A stretch of 5,593 nucleotides of DNA, taken from contig JAGSPQ010000293.1 of NCBI GenBank assembly GCA_018262385.1, positions 1 through 5,593 on the forward strand. Direction: 5' to 3'. The notes under the pieces are model-generated. The model worked only from the letters and a program-made list of their open reading frames with translations, was not told the DNA's origin and made no database searches. Numbering within the stretch: position 1 is the first letter of the stretch; the number at the start of each line of letters is the position of its first letter. Source of the DNA: Myxococcaceae bacterium. Its GTDB lineage: Bacteria; Myxococcota; Myxococcia; Myxococcales; Myxococcaceae. This document shows, in pieces, positions 1 through 5,593 of this stretch. The translations under genes were made by a program, and so were the position numbers.

Positions 1-9
1 GCGGACATT

Positions 10-123
10 CAAAACTGACGCGCGCGATTTGTTTCGCGCCCGGGCCCGATTCGACTCGCGCCGGGCCCCTGGGCGGCGCCGGGGGCCGCTGGGTTGGCGC
101 TGGCCGGGCGGATGCAAAACTGA
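10..123. repeat. Repeated CAAAACTGA motif, two copies here and a third at 3074-3083
   Basis: CAAAACTGA occurs at 10-18 and 115-123. CAAAAACTGA (one extra A) occurs at 3074-3083. The second and third copies share a longer context, TGCAAAA(A)CTGAAG. On the minus strand each reads TCAGTTTT(T)G, and the third copy is the T-tail of the terminator described below. All three copies are outside genes. Their role is unknown: they may be terminator remnants, a protein site, or chance in AT-rich spots of a GC-rich genome. Confidence 0.4.
22..39. other. Short GC hairpin in the non-coding left end
   Basis: GCGCGA (22-27) and TCGCGC (34-39) form a perfect 6-bp stem with a 6-base loop. On the minus strand it is followed, after six bases, by TTTT (11-14), so it could be a weak intrinsic terminator for minus-strand transcripts. 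No minus-strand gene is seen to need one. Just beyond it, TCGCGCC(C)GGGCCC is almost directly repeated at 34-47 and 55-67. This tract is GC-rich, so chance stems are common. Confidence 0.25.
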
Positions 124-129
124 AGCTCC

Positions 130-627
130 ATGCAGACCTTTCCGATGACCCGCGACCGCTTCCACCTCCTCACCCCGCTGATCGTCTCGCCGCTGCTGCT
201 GGCGGCGCTGGCCGGGACCCGCCGCGCCCCACCGGGCTGGCTCGGCCCGGCCGCCACCCTGCTGGTCGGCGCCGGGCTGGGGATCACCGGGCTGATGGCC
301 CCCCGGGCGGTGCGGCTGACCCCCGACGCGCTGGTGATCGAGCGGTTCTGCTGGCCGGCCTTTCGCGTTCCGCTCTCCAGCCTCGAGCGGGTGAGCCGGG
401 GGCCGGACGCAAAGCTGGCGGGCGGGGTGCTGCGAATTGCAGGCGTCGGCGGCTGGTTCTGGTCGGGCGGCCTGTTCTGGGTGAAGGGGGTGGGGAAGGT
501 CCGCGCCTGGCTGACCCGGCTGGGCCCGACGGTGCTGCTGACGCGGAAGGCGGGCCTGCCGATTCTGCTCGGGGTCGACGACGCAGACGGGTTGCTCGAC
601 GCGCTGCGCGCGCTAAAGGGAGGGTGA
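130..627 (+). CDS. Small membrane protein with a probable bacterial PH-like domain
   Basis: The protein has 165 residues. Two hydrophobic segments at about residues 11-29 and 37-57 look like a membrane hairpin. After them, residues about 60-162 have the pattern of small bacterial PH-fold domains of the type often annotated as PF10882: a 'LTPDALVIER' strand, a 'PLSSLERV' strand, a glycine- and aromatic-rich centre (GGWFWSGGLFW), then 'VLLTRKAGLPILLGVDDADGLLDALR', ending in a helix. The fold assignment is my reading of the pattern, not a search result. No enzymatic motif is visible. The ATG at 130 has no good Shine-Dalgarno sequence; the ATG at 145 (residue 6) is an alternative and is no better. 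The stop codon directly abuts the aceK start, so the two are very likely co-transcribed. A role in a membrane-associated process is inferred only, and no link to AceK function is known to me. Confidence 0.65.
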   Translation: MQTFPMTRDRFHLLTPLIVSPLLLAALAGTRRAPPGWLGPAATLLVGAGLGITGLMAPRAVRLTPDALVIERFCWPAFRVPLSSLERVSRGPDAKLAGGVLRIAGVGGWFWSGGLFWVKGVGKVRAWLTRLGPTVLLTRKAGLPILLGVDDADGLLDALRALKGG

Positions 628-642
628 GTGGGCTCTCCGATG
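615..642 (+). promoter_or_regulatory. Ribosome-binding region and alternative starts of aceK
   Basis: AAAGGGAGGG (615-624) lies inside the last codons of the upstream gene and precedes its TGA (625-627). It sits 4 bases before GTG 628, which is tight, and about 16 bases before the in-frame ATG 640, which is loose. The choice between the two starts changes the protein by only four residues. The arrangement suggests translational coupling of aceK to the upstream reading frame. Confidence 0.55.
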
Positions 643-2418
643 CAACCCAGTGAGGAGTTGGTGGTGCACGGGCGCCGGGTGGCCCGCGCGATCCTCGCCG
701 GGTTCGACAAGCACTACCGGCTGTTCCGGGCGATGAGCGCCACCGCCAAGGAGCGCTTCGAGCGCGGCGACTGGCACGAGATCAGGGAAGCCCACCGCAC
801 CCGCATCGACCTGTACGCCACCCGGGTGGTGGAGGCGGTGACCACCCTCAAGGAGAACTTCCCCGACGGCCTGGGCGACACCGCGTGGCCGACGATCAAG
901 CACGCCTACATCGAGCTGCTGTTGGGCCACCAGCAGCCCGAGCTGGCGGAGACGTTCTTCAACTCGGTCGCCTGCCGGGTCCTCGACCGCACCTACTTCC
1001 ACAACCAGTACATCTTCTGGAGGCCGTCGGTCTCGACCGAGCACATCGAGGGGGTGCAGCCGACCTACCGCAGCTACTACCCGTCGAGCGGCGGGCTGAA
1101 GGCGGTGCTGCGGGCGATGGTGGCGGATCTGAAGCTGGCCAACCCCTGGGAGGATCTCGACCGCGACCTCGAGGCGATGAGCCGCTCGCTCTGGGAGTTC
1201 CTGCCCCGCCCGGCCGAGGCCCACCCCGAGGTGCAGCTGCAGGTGCTCTCCTCGCTGTTCTACCGGAACAAGGCCGCCTACCTGGTCGGCCTGGTCGCCA
1301 ACGGCCCGGAGAGCACCCCGTTCGCGATCCCGATTCTCCACAACGGCGTCCACGCGCTGTACCTCGACGCGGTGCTGCTGCGGCGGGCCGAGCTGGGGAC
1401 CCTGTTCTCGCTCGCCCGGGTGTACTTCATGGTCGACATGGAGGTCCCCTCGGCCTTCATCTCGTTCCTGAAGACGATCTTCCCCGACAAGCCGGCGGCC
1501 GAGCTCTACATCTCGGTCGGCCTCGCCAAGCAGGGCAAGACGCTCTTCTACCGCGACCTGTTCGAGCACCTGAAGCACTCGACCGACAAGTTCGTCGCCG
1601 CGCCAGGGGTGAAGGGGATGGTGATGCTGGTCTTCACCCTGCCGTCCTTCCCCTACGTCTTCAAGATCATCCGCGATCACTTCGAGCCGCCGAAGACGAC
1701 CGACCGCGCCCACGTCGAGGAGCAGTACCGGCAGGTGAAGCTGGGAGACCGGGTGGGGCGGATGGCCGACACCCTCGAGTTCTCGGACGCGGCGTTTCCG
1801 TTGAGCCGCTTCGAGCCCGCGCTGCTGGAGGAGCTCGAGCAGAAGGCGGCGACGATGCTCGAGCGGCACGAGGACAAGCTGATCATCAAGCACCTCTACA
1901 TCGAGCGCCGGCTGATGCCGCTCGACCTGTTCCTGCTCCACACCGACGAGGCGGGGCTGCGCCAGGGCCTGCGCGAGTACGGCAACGCGATTCGCGAGCT
2001 GGCGGGGGCGAACATCTTTCCCGGCGATCTGCTGTTGAAGAACTTCGGCGTCACCCGGTTCGGGCGGGTGGTGTTCTACGACTACGACGAGATCTCCCCG
2101 CTGGAGCAGATCACCTTCCGCCGGCTGCCGACCCCGCGCGACGACGACGACGAGCTGCGGGCCGAGCCCTGGTTCTTCGTCGGCCCCAACGACGTCTTCC
2201 CCGAGGAGTTCGCGAACTTCATCTTCCCCACCGAGCAGATGCGTCAGATCTTTCTCGAGGACCACGCCGACCTGTTCACCCCCGAGTTCTGGCTGCGGCT
2301 GCAGGCGCGGCTCAACGCGGGGGAAGTGCTCGACGTGTTTCCCTACCCGCTCTCGCGCCGCTTCCCCCACCCGCACCGCGAGGCCCCGGTCACCTTCGCA
2401 TCCGAGTCCGCTGGCTGA
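628..2418 (+). CDS. aceK: Isocitrate dehydrogenase kinase/phosphatase AceK
   Basis: AceK phosphorylates and dephosphorylates isocitrate dehydrogenase in the cytoplasm. It thereby sets the split of isocitrate between the TCA cycle and the glyoxylate bypass. The protein is 596 residues, close to the E. coli enzyme (578), and looks intact. The N-terminal regulatory half (to about residue 325) carries the family stretches 'YFHNQYIFWRP' and 'YYPSSGGLKAVLR'. The C-terminal kinase-like half starts with the glycine loop 'APGVKGMVMLVFTLP' (about 325-339). By alignment from memory with an offset of +10 to E. coli, K346 matches the ATP-binding lysine, D381 in 'RVGRMAD' matches the aspartate tied to phosphatase activity, and D467 in 'NIFPGD' is the catalytic aspartate. 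N472 and D485 of 'YDYDE' match metal or ATP ligands. The extreme C-terminus (about 578-596) looks like a loose tail. The start is GTG 628 or ATG 640. No aceA or aceB lies in the window, unlike the enteric aceBAK operon. Confidence 0.97.
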   Translation: MGSPMQPSEELVVHGRRVARAILAGFDKHYRLFRAMSATAKERFERGDWHEIREAHRTRIDLYATRVVEAVTTLKENFPDGLGDTAWPTIKHAYIELLLGHQQPELAETFFNSVACRVLDRTYFHNQYIFWRPSVSTEHIEGVQPTYRSYYPSSGGLKAVLRAMVADLKLANPWEDLDRDLEAMSRSLWEFLPRPAEAHPEVQLQVLSSLFYRNKAAYLVGLVANGPESTPFAIPILHNGVHALYLDAVLLRRAELGTLFSLARVYFMVDMEVPSAFISFLKTIFPDKPAAELYISVGLAKQGKTLFYRDLFEHLKHSTDKFVAAPGVKGMVMLVFTLPSFPYVFKIIRDHFEPPKTTDRAHVEEQYRQVKLGDRVGRMADTLEFSDAAFPLSRFEPALLEELEQKAATMLERHEDKLIIKHLYIERRLMPLDLFLLHTDEAGLRQGLREYGNAIRELAGANIFPGDLLLKNFGVTRFGRVVFYDYDEISPLEQITFRRLPTPRDDDDELRAEPWFFVGPNDVFPEEFANFIFPTEQMRQIFLEDHADLFTPEFWLRLQARLNAGEVLDVFPYPLSRRFPHPHREAPVTFASESAG

Positions 2419-2884
2419 GGAACAGGTTGACCGGGGCGACCCGATCGATCCGCCGCTCGAGCGCGTCGATCTCCTTCATGAACACCCGGGTCCACAGCAG
2501 GACCTCGGCCTTGTCTTCGTCGAAGTCCCGGCGCTGGTCGCGCAAGACGCCAATCGACAGGGTGGTGGTGCTGTGGACCTGCTCGAGCCAGCGCAGGTGC
2601 GGCTCGAACTGGGCGCGATCGCGGGCGCTCAGCTGCTCGCAGCGCGCGCGCAGCTTCCCGGCGCGGTGGTGGAGCAGCGCGACCTGCTCGGCGGCGACCG
2701 AGGCGGCGAGGTCCCGCTCCGACAGCCGGGCGGTGATCGAGTCGATCAGCGCGTGGGTCTCTCGCACCAGCTCCTCGCGCGTCTTCTGCGTCCCGTCAGG
2801 CGGCGGGGCGGCCACCGCCCCCGGGGCGACCGCGCACCCGGCGAGCAGGAGGTGACCGAGCAGCGCGAGACGGAGGGGGCTCAT
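2390..2884 (-). CDS. Putative lipoprotein, helical, function unknown
   Basis: From the ATG at 2884 the protein has 164 residues. It begins with a short lipoprotein signal: MSPLRL, a hydrophobic core (ALLGHLLLAG) and the lipobox LAG-C with Cys17. Ala follows the cysteine, with no Asp at +2, so by the usual rule it would go to the outer membrane. A proline/alanine-rich linker (about 18-33) leads into a charged, probably all-helical and possibly coiled-coil domain (about 34-150), rich in Arg, Glu and Leu. No catalytic motif is seen. A longer frame from TTG 2935 is possible, but it would bury the signal peptide inside the protein, so I prefer ATG 2884, although no strong ribosome-binding site precedes it. 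The last 29 bases overlap the 3' end of aceK tail to tail. It points the same way as the sRNA and the response regulator but is separated from them by a terminator. Confidence 0.75.
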   Translation of the reverse strand: MSPLRLALLGHLLLAGCAVAPGAVAAPPPDGTQKTREELVRETHALIDSITARLSERDLAASVAAEQVALLHHRAGKLRARCEQLSARDRAQFEPHLRWLEQVHSTTTLSIGVLRDQRRDFDEDKAEVLLWTRVFMKEIDALERRIDRVAPVNLFLSQRTRMRR

Positions 2885-2967
2885 GGACGGGGCGAGGGTT
2901 GCGACCGCCGTGCCGCGCGCACCCGTTCGCGCCAACTCCGCGCCACCCGGTAGCGCGGGCGGCAGGT

Positions 2968-2988
2968 GGTGAGGCGGATTGCCTCACC
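2968..2988. promoter_or_regulatory. Perfect 8-bp inverted repeat upstream of the lipoprotein gene
   Basis: GGTGAGGC (2968-2975) and GCCTCACC (2981-2988) flank the 5-base spacer GGATT. Outer bases AGGT (2964-2967) and ACCT (2991-2994) extend the symmetry after a 3-base bulge. It lies about 85-105 bases upstream of the lipoprotein start. No T-run follows on either strand, so it is not a classic terminator. It may be an operator or a leader hairpin. I see no convincing -35/-10 pair in 2885-3070 to anchor it. Confidence 0.4.
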
Positions 2989-3072
2989 GTTACCTGATCG
3001 CCACGGGCCGCCGCGCAAATGAGGAGGGCGATCGCACCAACTGCGGGCCGGTTACCAACGCCCACCGGGGGT

Positions 3073-3111
3073 GCAAAAACTGAAGGCCGCCCCCTCGCGG
3101 AAGCGGCCTTC
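3073..3111 (-). terminator. Intrinsic (Rho-independent) terminator, minus strand
   Basis: Read on the minus strand, GAAGGCCGC (3111 to 3103) and GCGGCCTTC (3090 to 3082) form a perfect 9-bp GC-rich stem around a 12-base loop. The tail AGTTTTTGC follows at 3081 to 3073, with five Ts at 3079-3075. On the + strand nothing T-rich follows the stem, so it works in one direction only. It stops transcripts coming from the 3316-3456 side and insulates the lipoprotein gene. No protein gene ends close to it; the nearest stop is 345 bases upstream, which argues that it belongs to an RNA. Confidence 0.8.
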
Positions 3112-3316
3112 GTGCTGTTGAAGCAGGCTGACGACGTTGGTCGTGCGATGAAGAAAATGAGAGCCACCAGGTGAACGAGCGGTGTTGCGGGCTCTCAACT
3201 AAAGAAGGCGGCCCGGCACCGAACTGGGCACCGAGCCGCGGGTCTTCAGACTACCTGCACAACGAACTGCTGAAGTGGTGGGGGGGAACCGCCTTCAACC
3301 CGACTCGTCGCGCTGT
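3075..3316 (-). ncRNA. Candidate sigma-54-dependent small RNA, about 242 nt, not assigned to a known family
   Basis: The predicted 5' end (A at 3316) is 12 bases after the GC of a -24/-12 promoter, and the 3' end is the terminator's T-run. There is no AUG anywhere in this span. Stems in the minus-strand RNA, 5' to 3', start with P1: GAAGGCGG (3296-3289) with CCGCCUUC (3211-3204). P1 encloses P2, CUUCAG (3275-3270) with CUGAAG (3249-3244), and P3, a stem of up to 12 bp with loop CAGUUC (3238-3227 with 3220-3209). P3 and P1 compete for three bases. Then come P4 UGAGAGCC/GGCUCUCA (3197-3190 with 3165-3158), a U-rich stretch UUUUCUUC (3157-3150), a 5-bp hairpin (3144-3131), a 4-bp hairpin (3125-3113) and the terminator stem. 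P3 has three G-U pairs that become A-C mismatches on the + strand, which fixes the strand. Unpaired UUCCCCCCCACCA (3288-3276) could bind ribosome-binding sites. The span is visibly less GC-rich than the genes. Alternatively it is a long 3' untranslated region of the response regulator mRNA. Confidence 0.65.
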
Positions 3317-3326
3317 CCTCTCTAAG

Positions 3327-3342
3327 AGCATGTCGCATGCCA
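3327..3342 (-). promoter_or_regulatory. Sigma-54 (-24/-12) promoter of the sRNA
   Basis: The minus strand reads TGGCATGCGACATGCT. Against the sigma-54 consensus TGGCACG-N4-TTGCW, 10 of 12 specified positions match. The invariant GG and GC are present with exactly 10 bases between them. The predicted start is the A at 3316. It is the only GG-N10-GC of this quality that I found on this strand between the response regulator gene and the terminator. It lies about 120 bases from a perfect palindrome that fits an activator site. Confidence 0.7.
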
Positions 3343-3413
3343 GCGCTCCAACCCAGTCGAATCAGTAACATTTCGGTGGGTTAGGTTTACGTCGCCAACC
3401 CAAATACCTTGCA

Positions 3414-3455
3414 GCCCTGAAACGATTTCATTTCTGAAATGAAATCTGGATTGGA

Positions 3456-3462
<7 letters not shown>
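3414..3462. repeat. Outer inverted repeat around the activator palindrome
   Basis: GCCCTGA (3414-3420) and TCAGGGC (3456-3462) are perfect 7-base inverted arms that enclose the inner palindrome. The right arm includes the stop codon of the response regulator gene. In the mRNA the nested arms could form a long, interrupted hairpin just after the stop, with a stabilising or weak terminating effect. No T-run follows on the minus strand. Confidence 0.45.
3424..3446. promoter_or_regulatory. Perfect 23-bp palindrome, likely upstream activator site for an enhancer-binding protein
   Basis: Arms GATTTCATTTC (3424-3434) and GAAATGAAATC (3436-3446) flank a single central T. The site begins 9 bases beyond the response regulator's stop codon and is centred about 119 bp upstream of the predicted sRNA start. 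Activator sites of sigma-54 enhancer-binding proteins are typically dyads at about -80 to -150. The simplest candidate protein is the adjacent regulator, whose Fis-type C-terminus would bind as a dimer. The centre leaves almost no loop for an RNA hairpin, which favours a DNA site. I do not recognise the motif as that of a named regulator. Confidence 0.65.
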
Positions 3463-4886
<1,424 letters not shown>

Positions 4887-4894
4887 GGCGGTGG

Positions 4895-4899
4895 CCTTC
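4895..4899 (-). promoter_or_regulatory. Ribosome-binding site that decides the response regulator start
   Basis: GAAGG on the minus strand ends 8 bases before ATG 4886, an ideal spacing. It overlaps the in-frame TTG at 4901-4899, so that TTG cannot use it. This favours the shorter protein, whose receiver domain begins about ten residues after the start, as usual in the family. Confidence 0.7.
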
Positions 4900-4915
4900 A
4901 AACCAGTATGCGCGG

Positions 4916-5593
4916 TCAGCCCTTCTTGCGCAGCACCCGCTTTTCACCCACCCGCAGGGTGACCTTCTGGGCGTCAAAGTACTCCGCCAACGGAATCAGA
5001 AATTTTCGCGACAGCCCGGTCAGCTCCTTGAACTGCTGGGTGGTGATTTCCTGCTGCGCCTTGAGGTGGTTCACCAGCCGATCTTCCAGCGCCTTGAGCG
5101 CCGCCGAGGAGAACCACAGCTCTCCCGCCCGGGCGACCTGCCCTTGCGAGGTCAGCACCTTGAGCAGCTCGAGCGCCCGCGCCTCGGGGACCCCGAGCGC
5201 GGCGGCCAGCTCGGCCAGCAGCGGGGGCTGCAGGCCCGCCTGGTCCAGCCGCTCGAGCAGCCGCTGCCGGTCGTCCCCCGCCCGGCCGGCCAGCGCCCGC
5301 CTGCGGCCCTTGAGCCGGGCCAGCTCGCCGTCGACCTCCAGCCGGCCCGCGTCGACTCCGCTGGTCAGCAGCCGGGCGAAGCTGCGCTCGTGGGGCACCC
5401 CCAGCCGCTGGCGCAGCTCCTCGCGCGGCATCCCGTCCTGCTCTGGCTGCTGCTGGTGGAAGGCCTCGAGCAGGGCGGTGGCGCGGGCCCCCATCCCGGC
5501 GAAGACGTCGGCCCCGAGGAAGCGGCGGGCCTCCTTGTCCACCAGCACCAGCCGGCCCCGGGCGGCGCCGGTCTCCAGCACCCGCGCCAGCTC
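4916..5593 (-). CDS. selB: Selenocysteine-specific elongation factor SelB, C-terminal part (cut by window edge)
   Basis: The frame is open to the right edge, giving 226 residues of C-terminus. The GTPase/EF-Tu-like part lies outside the window. SelB delivers selenocysteinyl-tRNA to UGA codons by binding the SECIS hairpin in selenoprotein mRNAs with its C-terminal winged helices. The visible part starts near the end of the first winged helix ('RGRLVLVDKEARRFL'). A second follows (about 'ARATALLEAFH...GMPREELRQRLGV', ending near 'LARLKGRR'), then a third ('DRQRLLERLDQAGL' to 'WFSSAALKALEDRL'). The last is the SECIS-binding domain, 'ITTQQFKELTGLSRKFLIPLAEYFDAQKVTLRVGEKRVLRKKG', whose 'GLSRKFLIPLAEYFD' core is very typical of SelB. 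The internal GTG at 5581 is not the true start because the homology continues upstream of it. The stop is 29 bases before the response regulator ATG, which suggests an operon. Confidence 0.95.
   Translation of the reverse strand, partial: ELARVLETGAARGRLVLVDKEARRFLGADVFAGMGARATALLEAFHQQQPEQDGMPREELRQRLGVPHERSFARLLTSGVDAGRLEVDGELARLKGRRRALAGRAGDDRQRLLERLDQAGLQPPLLAELAAALGVPEARALELLKVLTSQGQVARAGELWFSSAALKALEDRLVNHLKAQQEITTQQFKELTGLSRKFLIPLAEYFDAQKVTLRVGEKRVLRKKG

Noticed and set aside
101..116. TGGCCGGGCGGATGCA, a second possible -24/-12 sigma-54 promoter, ahead of the first + strand gene
   Set aside because: It has GG-N10-GC but only about 9 of 12 consensus matches in a very GC-rich tract. 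The implied start lies 3 bases from the ATG, and no palindromic activator site is upstream.
615..624. Possible pairing of the sRNA C-run with the aceK ribosome-binding site AAAGGGAGGG
   Set aside because: Only short GGG/CCC blocks pair and the A in the middle breaks the helix. The match is no better than expected for any G-rich Shine-Dalgarno.
613..2376. Long minus-strand frame opposite aceK
   Set aside because: It is a shadow caused by GC-rich codon bias: repetitive Val/Glu/Leu/Arg composition and no domain, while the + strand encodes an unmistakable AceK.
885..2855. Long + strand frame inside and beyond aceK
   Set aside because: It is an Arg/Ala/Pro/Gly-rich shadow in the wrong frame of aceK that continues antisense to the lipoprotein gene.
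2796..3167. 123-residue minus-strand frame starting with GTG inside the sRNA
   Set aside because: It lacks a Shine-Dalgarno site, runs straight through the intrinsic terminator and into the lipoprotein gene in another frame, and is low-complexity Arg/Pro/Ala after the first residues.
3171..3368. 65-residue + strand open frame across the sRNA region
   Set aside because: It starts with GTG without a ribosome-binding site, shows no recognisable domain, and lies antisense to the RNA structure and its promoter.

Overview
This is a GC-rich window (roughly two-thirds G+C by eye in the genes) from a bacterium with a typical proteobacterial gene style. It carries aceK, the 3' part of selB and a sigma-54-type response regulator. 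The host therefore probably runs the glyoxylate bypass, decodes selenocysteine and has sigma-54. I cannot name the lineage. A GC-rich delta-type proteobacterium (Desulfuromonadota or Myxococcota) is a guess from the SelB and response-regulator style, not a demonstration.

Layout. Positions 1-129 are non-coding and hold a repeated CAAAACTGA motif and a short GC hairpin. On the + strand, 130-627 is a small two-helix membrane protein resembling bacterial PH-domain proteins. It abuts aceK (628-2418), the isocitrate dehydrogenase kinase/phosphatase, with no gap. Converging on aceK and overlapping its 3' end by 29 bases is a minus-strand lipoprotein gene (2390-2884). From 2885 to 3455 there is no convincing protein gene. 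From 3456 to the window end, two minus-strand genes lie head to tail 29 bases apart: a selB fragment cut by the right edge, followed by an NtrC-family response regulator.

The most interesting part is the 571-base gap at 2885-3455. Read on the minus strand it looks like a complete sigma-54-controlled small RNA unit just downstream of the response-regulator gene. It has a perfect 11+1+11 palindrome (3424-3446) of the kind bound by Fis-type enhancer-binding proteins. About 120 bp on is a good -24/-12 promoter (3342 to 3327, GG-N10-GC). Then come about 240 bases without any AUG that fold into several stems, with G-U pairs that fit only the minus-strand RNA and an exposed run of seven Cs. The unit ends in an intrinsic terminator (9-bp stem plus T5, 3111 to 3075). 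The layout recalls CbrB-CrcZ, GlrR-GlmY and LuxO-Qrr, where a sigma-54 activator drives a nearby sRNA. I do not recognise this RNA as a member of a known family. The proposal rests on sequence logic only.

How the genes may work together: a signal phosphorylates the response regulator, which would bind the palindrome and activate the sRNA through sigma-54 RNA polymerase. The C-rich loop could then mask ribosome-binding sites of target mRNAs. No histidine kinase is in the window. The position of the regulator directly after selB hints at, but does not prove, a link to selenium-dependent (for example formate or redox) metabolism.
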